This document shows positions 33,558 through 41,807 of a stretch of DNA of 63,763 bases, one piece after another. The DNA comes from Faecalicatena fissicatena (lineage in GTDB: Bacteria > Bacillota > Clostridia > Lachnospirales > Lachnospiraceae), in NCBI GenBank assembly GCA_001028025.1, contig LDAQ01000137.1, positions 1 through 63,763 on the forward strand, in the 5' to 3' direction. Below the pieces are notes generated by a model. It saw only the letters and a program-made list of their open reading frames with translations, searched no databases and was not told the DNA's origin. The translations under genes and the position numbers were made by a program. How positions within the stretch are numbered: position 1 is the first letter of the stretch; every line of letters starts with the position of its first letter.

Positions 33558-33750
33558 GAGCTTTCTTCCCCTTTCTGATCCGTCTTCCATAGCGCGTTAT
33601 ATGTCCGATCAGGAAGATACAGAATATAAGCCCGGACATCTTATGTATGATTTTCACCGCCATCAGGCCCCCCAGAGGATGAATTAAAAATCCGGAAAGA
33701 ATCATGACCACTGTTACGATGTAAAACAAAACCTCACCATACTTTTTCAT
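33547..33750 (-). CDS. small two-helix membrane protein
   Basis: 67 residues with two membrane segments. Conserved-looking His residues lie at the ends of the helices (LIHPLGG, IIHKMSG, IGHITRY), which recalls the DUF4405/cytochrome b-like haem proteins, so haem binding is possible but unproven. The start MKKYGEVLFY has AAAGGAG ten bases upstream. It lies between DUF454 and the CydD-like gene, overlapping the latter by about ten bases. Confidence 0.75.
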   Translation of the reverse strand: MKKYGEVLFYIVTVVMILSGFLIHPLGGLMAVKIIHKMSGLIFCIFLIGHITRYGRRIRKGKKAHVS

Positions 33751-33775
33751 TGCTGTGCTGCTCCTTTTCGCGTTA

Positions 33776-34177
33776 TTAATCATTTACTGCAATCTCCCTT
33801 TTTTTACACTTTGCCGTTTTAATCTTAAACGTAAAATAATAGATATGGAACAGGGCAACCGCCAGAATGACAGCTTTTGCCTGCCATACAGGCACTAGCA
33901 GGAAACTGATTGTAAAGATCAGACACAATGTACCCAATGCCTTTTTCTTTGCCGCCTTCTCCATCTCTTTTTTGTTCACGGCCGGCTCTACATATTTCTG
34001 GTATAGTGAAGTCCCTATAAACCAGGTATGGAACTTCTCAGAACCTTTGGCAAAGCAGATTGCTGCCAATATAAGAAAAGGAGTTGCCGGAAGAAGCGGC
34101 AGTGCGATCCCCACAGCGCCCAGACCAATAAACAAAAATCCCAGTGCAATAAATATACCATTGATAATTTTTTTCAT
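33776..34177 (-). CDS. DUF454 (YbaN-like) membrane protein
   Basis: 133 residues. GFLFIGLGAVGIALPLLPATPFLILAAICFAKGSEKFHTWF is the defining DUF454 stretch; three to four membrane segments are present. The ATG at 34177 follows GAGGTG directly; the longer frame would use GTG. It leads the unit DUF454-small membrane protein-CydDC-like exporter and is frequently linked to iron or haem genes in other genomes. Function unknown. Confidence 0.88.
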   Translation of the reverse strand: MKKIINGIFIALGFLFIGLGAVGIALPLLPATPFLILAAICFAKGSEKFHTWFIGTSLYQKYVEPAVNKKEMEKAAKKKALGTLCLIFTISFLLVPVWQAKAVILAVALFHIYYFTFKIKTAKCKKREIAVND

Positions 34178-34213
34178 ATTCACCTCTTATATTTGAATTA
34201 TTTTCCATGAAAT

Positions 34214-34252
34214 AAGAAAAGCGCTTAGTGGGAGTATCTCTCATTAAGCGCT
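34214..34252 (-). terminator. terminator after the Fur-like gene
   Basis: AGCGCTTA (34220-34227) and TAAGCGCT (34245-34252) form a stem extended by GTGGGAG/CTCTCAT. On the minus strand it is followed by TTTTCTTATTT. It separates the feo genes from the DUF454 unit. Confidence 0.8.
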
Positions 34253-34329
34253 ATTCCTTGTTTTATATAACAGCAGCTGCTGTGGTGTCCCGTTCATACA
34301 GACGGCAGTATCTTCAATTATTACCGGTT

Positions 34330-34563
34330 TCAGAGAGTGAGTACCAGCTTCCGGTTAATCGCCCCTATTTCTTCCAGGGCATTCACCATTCTGTACACCG
34401 TCGCCACGCCAATTTTATGGTCAATCTGGGCCGCTTTATAATAGATTTCCTTGCAGCTCTGACATTCATTTTCCAGAATGATGTCGATCAATATGAGACG
34501 CTGCTTCGTTATCCTGCATCCGTTCTCTTTTAGTTTCTCAACTATCATTTCTTTACTTTCCAC
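34330..34563 (-). CDS. Fur-family winged helix lacking the metal/dimer domain
   Basis: 77 residues: only the Fur N-terminal DNA-binding domain (ENGCRITKQRLILIDIILENE, then KEIYYKAAQIDHKIGVATVYRMVNALEEIG). Normal Fur/PerR/Zur proteins are about 140-150 residues, with a C-terminal metal-binding dimerisation domain, which is missing; no out-of-frame remainder is visible downstream. It starts with GTG behind GGAGGT and overlaps the FeoB-associated gene. It may be a naturally minimal regulator or a truncated one, possibly competing with full-length Fur at the Fur-like boxes of this region. Confidence 0.85.
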   Translation of the reverse strand: MESKEMIVEKLKENGCRITKQRLILIDIILENECQSCKEIYYKAAQIDHKIGVATVYRMVNALEEIGAINRKLVLTL

Positions 34564-34693
34564 AATGACCTCCGCAATGTTTGCAATCCCCGCCGCATTG
34601 AATTGATTTGCCGTTCTTTTTATCTCTTATCATGCCGCGGATTACAAGTGCAACCGCACCCACCACGATAGCTCCCGCCAGAAGTGTTCCCAT
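34553..34693 (-). CDS. FeoB-associated Cys-rich membrane protein
   Basis: 46 residues. One N-terminal membrane helix (LLAGAIVVGAVALVI) is followed by a basic stretch and the Cys cluster CGGDCKHCGGHC. This matches the FeoB_associated family, whose members lie behind feoB in Firmicutes and may take over Fe2+ on the cytoplasmic side. AGGAGG lies upstream of the ATG at 34693. The end overlaps the Fur-like gene. A hairpin AAGGAACC/GGTTCCTT (34714-34740) lies between feoB and this gene without a U run on this strand. Confidence 0.9.
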   Translation of the reverse strand: MGTLLAGAIVVGAVALVIRGMIRDKKNGKSIQCGGDCKHCGGHCGK

Positions 34694-34749
34694 AGAAACT
34701 GCCTCCTTTCCCGAAGGAACCTGCTGTACGCCGGTTCCTTAATTCTTTT

Positions 34750-36933
34750 TTACTTGGCTCCTGCCAACTTTTTTGTGTTAACTTTCAATGTGCTGCTTTC
34801 TTTATATGGTCTAACCAACAGATAGATAAATCCGATTACAAGTATCATTGCCACAACAACTCCAACGCCGAATGTTCCTGCTGTGATAAATGTTCCGATC
34901 TGATATACGCACAGCGCAACAACATATGCCAGCAGTGTCTGATATCCTACCGCAAACCAGAACCATTTTGCATTGTTCATTTCTCTCTTAATTGCTCCCA
35001 TTGCTGCAAAGCAGGGTGCACACAGAAGGTTGAATACAAGGAAGGAATATGCTGCAACTGCTGTCATACTTCCTGCAAGTGAGCCCCAGATTTCGTTTCC
35101 TTCTTCCGCTACTTCTGCAAATCCATAAAGAATTCCGAAAGTACCTACTACATTTTCCTTTGCTACCAGACCTGTAATGGCTGCAACTGCTGATCTCCAG
35201 TCTCCCCAGCCAAGCGGTGTGAATATCCACGCAATACCGCTGCCGATTGCTGCCAGAATACTGTGATCCAGTTCCATGTCTTCCAGCATTCTGAACTGTC
35301 CGTCAATCCATCCGAAGTAAGAGGTAAACCACACCAGGATTGTGGAGAGAAGGATAATCGTACCGGCCTTTTTAATGAAGGACCAGCCGCGTTCCCACAT
35401 ACTGCGGAGTACATTCATTACGGTCGGAAGATGATATGCCGGAAGTTCCATAACGAACGGCGCCGGATCGCCTGCAAACATCTTTGTTTTCTTTAAAATA
35501 ATTCCTGAGCAGATGATTGCCGCAATACCTACAAAATAAGCACTCGGCGCAACCCACCATGCCCCGCCGAACAGAGCGCCCGCGATCAGTGCCACGATCG
35601 GCAGCTTCGCGCCGCACGGGATGAACGTTGTCGTCATAATCGTCATCTTGCGGTCTCTGTCATTTTCGATGGTACGTGATGCCATAATTCCCGGTACGCC
35701 GCATCCGCTGCCGATCAGCATCGGAATAAAAGATTTACCGGAAAGTCCGAATTTACGGAAGATTCTGTCCATGATAAATGCAACTCTTGCCATATATCCG
35801 CATGCTTCCAGGAAAGCAAGAAAGATAAACAGTACAAGCATCTGCGGCACAAATCCAAGTACCGCTCCGACACCGGCTACAATACCATTCAGGATCAGCC
35901 CCTGCAGCCATGCCGCGCAGCCGATTGCATTCAGCCCTGATTCAATGAGAACAGGGATACCGGGGATCTGAAGGCCAAACAGGCTCCACCCATCCCCGAA
36001 TACGCCGTCGTTTGCCCAGTCTGTAGCCCATGTACCAACCGTTGTTACTGAAACATAGTAAACAATAAACATCACAACCGCAAAGATCGGAAGTGCAAGA
36101 AAGCGGTTTGTTACAACCCGGTCAATCTTATCGGAAACCGTCATCTTTCCTCTGCTGTTCTTAGTATAGCACTCATTTATAATAGAAGAAATATAAACGT
36201 ATCTTTCATTGGTGATAATACTTTCGGTATCGTCATCCATCTCTTTTTCTATTGCTTTAATTTCTTCTTTCACATCCGGTACGAACTTCATCTGTGAGGA
36301 AATCTTATCATCTTTCTCCAGAAGCTTTATCGCAAAGAATCTTTTCTGTTCATCCGGCACGCCGTTGCCGATCTTATTTTCCACTGCATCCAGTATGCTT
36401 TCTACTTCGGGTGCAAATTTGTGTACCGGCGGAGCTGCATTTCTGGTTTTGGCAATCTTTACTGCTCTCTCTGCGGCCTGTGTTACGCCATTTCCTTTCA
36501 GCGCTGAGATTTCTACCACTTCACATCCCAGTTTCTTGCTCAGTTTGTCAATATGTATTTTATCGCCGCTCTTCTCGACCACATCCATCATATTTACAGC
36601 CATGACAACCGGAATTCCAAGCTCCATAAGCTGTGTGGAGAGATAGAGATTTCTCTCAATATTCGTTCCGTCTACGATATTCAGGATCGCATCCGGCTTC
36701 TCGTTGATGAGATAGTTTCTTGCTACTACTTCCTCCAGTGTGTACGGTGAGAGGGAATAGATGCCCGGAAGGTCCATGATGATAACATCCTTATTTCCTT
36801 TCAGCTTTCCTTCTTTTTTCTCCACCGTAACCCCCGGCCAGTTTCCTACAAACTGATTGGAACCGGTCAGTGCATTAAATAATGTCGTTTTTCCGCAGTT
36901 TGGATTTCCCGCCAATGCAATTTTAATAGCCAT
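34750..36933 (-). CDS. feoB: ferrous iron transporter FeoB
   Basis: 727 residues. The N-terminal G domain has G1 GNPNCGKTT near residue 10, G3 DLPGIYSL, and G4 NMMD; the middle helical GDI-like region follows; the C-terminal half has the two Gate domains (EACGYMARVAFIMDR, GSGCGVPGIMASRT, FIPCGAKLPI). It imports Fe2+ under anoxic conditions. The start at 36933 has AGGAGG ten bases upstream. Two feoA genes lie just before it, and the FeoB-associated and Fur-like genes follow. Confidence 0.97.
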   Translation of the reverse strand: MAIKIALAGNPNCGKTTLFNALTGSNQFVGNWPGVTVEKKEGKLKGNKDVIIMDLPGIYSLSPYTLEEVVARNYLINEKPDAILNIVDGTNIERNLYLSTQLMELGIPVVMAVNMMDVVEKSGDKIHIDKLSKKLGCEVVEISALKGNGVTQAAERAVKIAKTRNAAPPVHKFAPEVESILDAVENKIGNGVPDEQKRFFAIKLLEKDDKISSQMKFVPDVKEEIKAIEKEMDDDTESIITNERYVYISSIINECYTKNSRGKMTVSDKIDRVVTNRFLALPIFAVVMFIVYYVSVTTVGTWATDWANDGVFGDGWSLFGLQIPGIPVLIESGLNAIGCAAWLQGLILNGIVAGVGAVLGFVPQMLVLFIFLAFLEACGYMARVAFIMDRIFRKFGLSGKSFIPMLIGSGCGVPGIMASRTIENDRDRKMTIMTTTFIPCGAKLPIVALIAGALFGGAWWVAPSAYFVGIAAIICSGIILKKTKMFAGDPAPFVMELPAYHLPTVMNVLRSMWERGWSFIKKAGTIILLSTILVWFTSYFGWIDGQFRMLEDMELDHSILAAIGSGIAWIFTPLGWGDWRSAVAAITGLVAKENVVGTFGILYGFAEVAEEGNEIWGSLAGSMTAVAAYSFLVFNLLCAPCFAAMGAIKREMNNAKWFWFAVGYQTLLAYVVALCVYQIGTFITAGTFGVGVVVAMILVIGFIYLLVRPYKESSTLKVNTKKLAGAK

Positions 36934-37004
36934 TTTACTCTTTCCTCCTGACAGCACTTCATGCTAATCAACCCATTATGTTATATTATTTCAATTCTGC
37001 CTCT

Positions 37005-37022
37005 AATTAGTCTCCACTAACT
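37005..37022 (-). promoter_or_regulatory. weak GTTAG-N6-CTAA box between feoA and feoB
   Basis: On the minus strand AGTTAGTGGAGACTAATT resembles the GGTTAG-N6-CTAACC box found three other times nearby, at 9 of 12 arm positions. It may be chance. Confidence 0.35.
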
Positions 37023-37061
37023 CATATGTAAAAAATTTGATGCGAAAATGTCAGCTTCCAC

Positions 37062-37283
37062 CTATTCAACCAGAATCATTTCCGCATCTGCTTTACGTAC
37101 AGATAACTCATAACCTCTAACAGTAATCTCTACCGGATCACCAAAAGGTGCTACCTTTCTCACAAAAACGTCTACACCCTTTGTAATTCCCATATCCATA
37201 ATACGTCTCTTCACCGGGCCCTCTCCAGTCAGTTTTGTCACTCTGGCTGTCTCGCCGCACGGAACTTCTTTTAATGTCTTCAT
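37062..37283 (-). CDS. feoA: FeoA-type SH3 domain protein
   Basis: 73 residues with the FeoA SH3-like pattern LKEVPCGETARVTKLTGEGPVKRRIMDMGITKGVDV and the end VRKADAEMILVE. FeoA is a small cytosolic partner of FeoB. It is the second of two feoA copies, 15 bases after the first, and about 130 bases before feoB. AAGGG/AAGGAGA lies before the ATG. Confidence 0.93.
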   Translation of the reverse strand: MKTLKEVPCGETARVTKLTGEGPVKRRIMDMGITKGVDVFVRKVAPFGDPVEITVRGYELSVRKADAEMILVE

Positions 37284-37298
37284 TGTTTCTCCTTCCCT

Positions 37299-37514
37299 TT
37301 AGCCTACCATGATTTTGTTTGCCATATCCTTGCCAATGGCAACTCTGGATTCTTTTACATTTACAATCATATTTCCCCCGATTACAGAAACAACCGTAAC
37401 TGTCCCTCCGGCAACAAAACCAAGGTTTTCCAGAAATCTCCTGGTCTCCTCCTTACCGCCGATTTTGCGGATAACGTTTGGTACGCCTTCTCTCACCATC
37501 GTCAATGGCATCAT
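37299..37514 (-). CDS. feoA: FeoA-type SH3 domain protein, first copy
   Basis: 71 residues: MMPLTMVREGVPNVIRKIGGKEETRRFLENLGFVAGGTVTVVS and VKESRVAIGKDMANKIMV are typical of FeoA. The two copies differ clearly from one another, so they probably have distinct contacts on FeoB. It leads the feo operon and is read from the promoter at 37567-37595. Confidence 0.93.
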   Translation of the reverse strand: MMPLTMVREGVPNVIRKIGGKEETRRFLENLGFVAGGTVTVVSVIGGNMIVNVKESRVAIGKDMANKIMVG

Positions 37515-37534
37515 GCTTCATCTTCTTTCCTTGT

Positions 37535-37620
37535 AATTATTGATAATTCTTTTCATTTACAAGGTTAGTATATTCTAACTTCCAGTAATTGTCAAGAGGT
37601 TTATTGATAAAAATTATCAA
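37535..37620 (-). promoter_or_regulatory. feo promoter with DtxR-like and Fur-like boxes
   Basis: On the minus strand TTGACA (37590-37595) and TATACT (37567-37572) are 17 bases apart. GGTTAGTATATTCTAACT (37563-37580) covers the -10. TTGATAA-AAA-TTATCAA (37604-37620) and AATTAT-TG-ATAATT (37535-37548) flank it and resemble Fur boxes. Dual control by a DtxR/MntR-type and a Fur-type protein is inferred. Confidence 0.8.
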
Positions 37621-37696
37621 TTAACACATTAAATTATTAGCTCTGTTCGCAGGGACGGATGAGATAGGACGTTAGACGGAGAACATATCGTTTGTC

Positions 37697-37728
37697 AGGG
37701 AGAGGGGGGATCCCCTTTCCCTCTCCCT
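37697..37728. repeat. inverted repeat AGGGAGAGGG/CCCTCTCCCT
   Basis: A perfect 10-bp inverted repeat with inner GGGATCCC, lying between the feo promoter and the Rpn fragment. No T run follows on either strand. A similar GAGGGAGAGGGG occurs at the right end of the window (about 63742-63756). Confidence 0.7.
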
Positions 37729-37753
37729 ATAATTAAGACAATTTGCTTTCTCA

Positions 37754-38362
37754 TCACAAAATATGGAATTCTTCAAACAGCCTTTTACAAAATTCTTTGT
37801 CTGTAGTGGCACGTTTTAAATCCTCAAATCTATTCGCCTCTATAAGCAGCCTTGTCAGCTCAAGTACTCTCTCTGCACCTTTGATTTCACCCTGAATCCT
37901 GCCTTCTTCCCTGCTTTCTTCCCGTTCCTGACGCATATGTTTTTCTTCATCATATTCATAAATACTCACGCTTTTCGCCTCCGCTCGGTTTTTACTAAGA
38001 TAATCTTCGAATATTCCATTTGAAATACATTCTGTAATCGCCTTTTCCACAGCTTCTTCCAGATCCATTGTCTTTGCATAAGTGCGTACCATAGATGTAT
38101 AGACCGAATAATCATGCAAAGTCTTGCAGCTTTCCAGCAGTTTTTGATTATATCCGGGATTAATATTCAGCATTAAGGCCTCCAGTTCAAGTGACGGAGC
38201 CTCTTCCTTTACTGCATACATATCCGATAATCTTAAGACCTGCGAGCCCGGCTGTTCCTCCTCACCGTTATAGAAAATAACAAACCTGGGTGCAGGTATC
38301 CGGATAATCCGTGTCCCGTATAAATTTGCAGGAGGTGTAAAAACCTTGTCCAGTTTTACCAA
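37754..38362 (-). pseudogene. C-terminal fragment of an Rpn/PD-(D/E)XK nuclease-type protein
   Basis: 202 codons. RIIRIPAPRFVIFYNGEEEQP, LRLSDMY, the LMLNINPG...LL region and the charged end with EESREEGRIQGEIKGAERV resemble the second half of the Lachnospiraceae Rpn family of recombination-promoting nucleases. The N-terminal catalytic part is absent: the frame opens only four codons after an in-frame TAA and would start at TTG without a ribosome binding site. It is probably a remnant of a 5' deletion, though a short internal product cannot be ruled out. Confidence 0.75.
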
Positions 38363-38719
38363 ACCTCGCTGCTGTTATTGTGGGTATTTAGCATTGAGAT
38401 TTCTGTGATTGGTTTCCTGTACCAGGAAGATTTGTTTCAGATGTGACAGCCGTCACTAAGAATAATTAGAAATATAATGCTATAGATTCATATTAACATA
38501 GAGTATTTTTTTAACCAGTCTATTTATAACATAAAAAATTCGAGTGTCGTCCTCTGCTTACTGTTCAGACCTTGCCATACACTTCGCTGCACGGCCTCTG
38601 AGTCCGAAACTTAAGTCAGAGCTCTGGATGTTTTATAATCTATTTGCCCTGCCCCATGAAATATGTTAACATATATCCAATATCCAAAGTTGATATACAG
38701 AAAAACGGAGGTAAGATAA
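38363..38719. other. intergenic stretch with palindrome before the DtxR-type gene
   Basis: No gene is visible. ATATGTTAACATAT (38661-38674) is a perfect 14-bp palindrome 46 bases before the regulator start and could be an autoregulatory site. GGAGGTAAGATAA precedes the ATG. The lost 5' part of the Rpn gene would have been in the left half. Confidence 0.5.
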
Positions 38720-39085
38720 ATGCCCATGAAAACAAATGAATCCGCAGAAAACTATCTGGAAACCATCCTGATTCTGAGCAAAGCACATCCTTCGGTGCGT
38801 TCTATAGATATTGCAGAAGAACTGGGATTTAAGAAGTCCAGCGTCAGCGTAGCAATGAAGCATCTTCGGGAAAATGAACACATAACCGTGTCAAAAGAGG
38901 GATTTATTACTCTTACTGATACGGGAAGAGAAATTGCCGAAATGATTTATGAAAGACACGAGCTGCTGACCGCCTGGCTGGTACGTCTGGGCGTGGATCA
39001 TGATACTGCGGCCGAAGATGCGTGCAAAATAGAGCATGTGATCAGCAAAGAAAGTTTTGATGCGATTAAACGTCACATCCGGTGA
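38720..39085 (+). CDS. DtxR/MntR-family metal-dependent regulator
   Basis: 121 residues. An N-terminal winged helix (NYLETILILSKAHPSVRSIDIAEELGFKKSSVSVAMKHLRENE) is followed by the metal-binding dimerisation region (ERHELLTAWLVRLGVDHDTAAEDACKIEHVISKESFDAIKRHI). It lacks the SH3-like third domain of DtxR, as in MntR. It probably represses metal uptake when Fe2+ or Mn2+ is abundant. The GGTTAG-N6-CTAACC boxes at the feo, DUF2325 and DUF6110 promoters resemble sites of streptococcal MntR/ScaR-type proteins and are its most likely targets. Confidence 0.92.
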   Translation: MPMKTNESAENYLETILILSKAHPSVRSIDIAEELGFKKSSVSVAMKHLRENEHITVSKEGFITLTDTGREIAEMIYERHELLTAWLVRLGVDHDTAAEDACKIEHVISKESFDAIKRHIR

Positions 39086-39105
39086 CGTCAGTCTGAAGAC
39101 CATAT

Positions 39106-39150
39106 AAAAAGAGGGGGCGCATGCACAGTGCATATGCGTACCCTCTTTTT
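39106..39150. terminator. bidirectional terminator between the DtxR-type and ROK genes
   Basis: AAAAAGAGGG (39106-39115) and CCCTCTTTTT (39141-39150) enclose an inner GCGCATGCAC/GTGCATATGC stem. It serves the convergent genes on both sides. Confidence 0.92.
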
Positions 39151-39158
39151 CATCTTAT

Positions 39159-39218
39159 AGGGGTCAGACCCCTTTGTACACTTTATACTTTTTCGTCTCA
39201 AAGGGGTCAGACCCCTTT
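39159..39218. repeat. two copies of palindrome GGGGTCAGACCCC
   Basis: AGGGGTCAGACCCCTTT at 39159-39175 and AAAGGGGTCAGACCCCTTT at 39200-39218; the centres are 43 bases apart. The core GGGGTC-A-GACCCC is a perfect odd palindrome. This sequence is a REP-like repeat I recall from many bacterial genomes. Confidence 0.8.
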
Positions 39219-39239
39219 ATGTGGCGGCAGGATCCCTGG

Positions 39240-40406
39240 TTACTGAATCGAATCAGCAGTCTCCTCTATCCAGGCGTTTCTCGTCATATAAAAGCATCCC
39301 CGCATCATATGGTATTCATCATACTTTGCGGCCCTCGTCTCTGCATAGATCGGAATTGCATCATTTTTCATTTTTTCCATAAATGTCCGGAAGTGCTCTG
39401 TGATGAGATTACTGTAACCATCCCGGCAGCTGTCCACTACGATCCTGGTGGGATTATATACCCATAGTAGATTATAGAGTACTCTGGAAATTGTGTTCAG
39501 TACCGGTGTCATAATCTCCGCCGCCAGAGGATCCTCTGCCTGATGTAGACTGAGCAGTTCCGTAAAAGAAATATCCAGCCCGAATTCCTGCATTCTCTTT
39601 TTCACAGCCGATATGGAAACAATTTCTTCAAGAGTTACATAGTTTTCCCCATATCCGTCCATGGATACAAGCATTTTCCCCACTTCTCCCGCCATATTCC
39701 CCGAACCTTCAACGGCCTCATTTTTGTGGATAAAGTATCCGCCCACGCCATAACCGCAGTAAAAATAAAACTGGCTCTCCATCTCCGGATTCAAACTGTC
39801 ATATTCTGATCTGGCCGCTGCAAATACATCGTGAAGAATCTGTATATTTTTAATACCGAATTCATTTTCAAACAGTGCTCTGATATGCAGCTGTTTAAAC
39901 GCAGGGATGAGGTCATAGTTTACCTGATCTTCTTCACTGTCATAGGCACCCGGTACAAATACTGCTATGCCGACGGTCTCCGTGGCTATTCCTGCCAATT
40001 CTTCCTTTACTTTTCTGACCGCCGCCAGCAGTTCTGCTTTATAGTCCTTCCCGCTCAGGATAAGGCTCTTTTCTGTCAGCAGATTCTGATGGATATCATA
40101 GATCAGAAAGCTGATCTCGTCCTCAGAGGTAAGATTTACACATACAATATTCCCGTAATCCTCTGCCAATTCGAGCACTTTGGGATTTCTTCCCACATCT
40201 GCATTGGCAGATTCTTTTTCCACGAGAAATCCGGCGGCAATCAAATCATCCACAACATGTTTCACAGTCATAAGACTGATATTATTTTCTTTGGCAAGGA
40301 TACTCCTTGTCGTATTTCTGTTTCGTATGATACTTTGCAGTATATTTTCCGTATTTACATTTCTGATATTTTTTACCGTCAGAATCTGTTTTTTCTCAGC
40401 CGCCAT
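39240..40406 (-). CDS. ROK-family transcriptional regulator (NagC/XylR type)
   Basis: 388 residues. An N-terminal winged helix (NRNTTRSILAKENNISLMTVKHVVDDLIAAGFLVEK) is followed by a ROK sugar-kinase-like domain with FYCGYGVGGYFIHKNEAVEGSGNMAGEVGKM. The catalytic Asp/zinc-Cys set of ROK kinases is not conserved, so it should bind but not phosphorylate a sugar. It is the second gene after the aminotransferase. It is the natural candidate to bind the 13-bp operator arrays at 41900-41936 and 50375-50411. Confidence 0.9.
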   Translation of the reverse strand: MAAEKKQILTVKNIRNVNTENILQSIIRNRNTTRSILAKENNISLMTVKHVVDDLIAAGFLVEKESANADVGRNPKVLELAEDYGNIVCVNLTSEDEISFLIYDIHQNLLTEKSLILSGKDYKAELLAAVRKVKEELAGIATETVGIAVFVPGAYDSEEDQVNYDLIPAFKQLHIRALFENEFGIKNIQILHDVFAAARSEYDSLNPEMESQFYFYCGYGVGGYFIHKNEAVEGSGNMAGEVGKMLVSMDGYGENYVTLEEIVSISAVKKRMQEFGLDISFTELLSLHQAEDPLAAEIMTPVLNTISRVLYNLLWVYNPTRIVVDSCRDGYSNLITEHFRTFMEKMKNDAIPIYAETRAAKYDEYHMMRGCFYMTRNAWIEETADSIQ

Positions 40407-40495
40407 TTTATATGTGACTCCCTCTGTTTCTATATTTTAAACATTCACTGTTACTGTTTTTAAGTATCTTCTAATAAAACAATGCCTGCTAAAAA

Positions 40496-41791
40496 TTATT
40501 TTATACAGCTTTGCAGAGATTTGTCAATGATTTCAACTGCTTCATCCACATTTTCCCTGGTTGTAATCAAAGCGGGATGCATAACAACTACTACGTTCTC
40601 CAGATTCTTCCGGCTCTCCAGCTCTGTGATCAATCCGTTGCCAAGCATTGTCTCGTACAATTCCTGACCCAGAACAAATTTGTCTGCACTGCTGTTTCCT
40701 TCGATCTCAATACCCTGCAGAAGGCCACGGCCGCGTACATCTTTGATAACATCATATTTTTCTTTCAGGCCGAGCAGCTTTTCATGGAGGTACTCACCTG
40801 TCACCCGGCTGTTCTCTACCAGATTCTCTCTCTCGATAATCTCAATGTTCTTCAATGCACTGCGGCAGGTCAGAGGATAGCAGGAATGGGTATGTCCGTG
40901 CAGGCTGATCTTGCCCATCGCCTCCCCGATCTCTTTACGGCATAGGATTGCAGATCCAGGTACGTACCCGCTTGTCAGCCCTTTTCCTGTCACCAGGATA
41001 TCCGGTGTTACGCCCTCATACTGGCAGGCGAACATGGCTCCGGTCTGTCCGATTCCGGTTACAACTTCATCAAAGATCAAAAGCGCTCCGTACTTGTCAC
41101 ACAGCTCGCGCACCCCTTTCCAGAATCCCTTCGGCGGAACGATCACGCCTCCTGCTGCAAAAATCGGTTCAGAAATCACGGCCGCGATTCTGTCTCCGCC
41201 TTCATGGAGCATGGTCTGCTCCAGGTATTTCAGGCACTGCAGGCCGCAGGTTCCCGGCTCTTTACCAAAGTCACAGTGATAGCAGTAAGGCGGTGCGGAA
41301 TGTACGAAGCCCCGAGGAAGCAGCTCTGATATTCCGGAGTTTTCCTGAATCATCTCTGATTTTCCGGTAGCCGCAGCCGCTCCGGCCGTTGAGCCGTGAA
41401 ATCCTCTTCTGAAGGAAATGACTCTTCCTCCGCCGCGATAGTATTTTGCCACTTTCAGGGCAAATTCATTGGCATCTGATCCGGTGCATCCAAACATAAC
41501 CTTATCCAGGCCGTCTGGTGAAATCTCTATCATCTTTTCTGCCAGAGCCGCCCTTTCTTCCGTGGCGAAACAGGACGTCACAGACACCAGCTTTTCCAGC
41601 TGTTCCTTCAGAGCCTCAATGAGTTCTTCATTGCCGTGTCCCAGTGTACAGGCGGAAAACTGCCCGGAAAAATCCAGATACTTTTTTCCCCCCTCATCAT
41701 ACATATACATGCCTTTTCCATTTGTGAACACAATATCATCGGTTGTATAACACTGTATTAAATATTGTTTATCCTTCTCCAGAGTCGTCAT
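40496..41791 (-). CDS. class-III PLP-dependent aminotransferase
   Basis: 431 residues of the ornithine/GABA aminotransferase fold. The PLP Asp lies in LLIFDEVVTGIGQTG and the PLP Lys in VTGKGLTSGYVPG; HGHTHSCYPL and GLLQGIEIEG are typical. A CYHCDFGKEPGTCGLQC insert is Cys-rich. AAAGGAG precedes the ATG. The substrate is probably an amino sugar, amino polyol or beta-amino acid given the neighbours (GlcN6P deaminase, sugar importers, ROK proteins). The gene is read from an operator array and sits directly behind the remnant of a deleted dehydrogenase gene. Confidence 0.9.
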   Translation of the reverse strand: MTTLEKDKQYLIQCYTTDDIVFTNGKGMYMYDEGGKKYLDFSGQFSACTLGHGNEELIEALKEQLEKLVSVTSCFATEERAALAEKMIEISPDGLDKVMFGCTGSDANEFALKVAKYYRGGGRVISFRRGFHGSTAGAAAATGKSEMIQENSGISELLPRGFVHSAPPYCYHCDFGKEPGTCGLQCLKYLEQTMLHEGGDRIAAVISEPIFAAGGVIVPPKGFWKGVRELCDKYGALLIFDEVVTGIGQTGAMFACQYEGVTPDILVTGKGLTSGYVPGSAILCRKEIGEAMGKISLHGHTHSCYPLTCRSALKNIEIIERENLVENSRVTGEYLHEKLLGLKEKYDVIKDVRGRGLLQGIEIEGNSSADKFVLGQELYETMLGNGLITELESRKNLENVVVVMHPALITTRENVDEAVEIIDKSLQSCIK

Positions 41792-41807
41792 ATCAAAAAT
41801 CTCCTTT

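Noticed and set aside
37697..37728. Terminator of the Rpn fragment
   Set aside because: No T run follows the stem on either strand.
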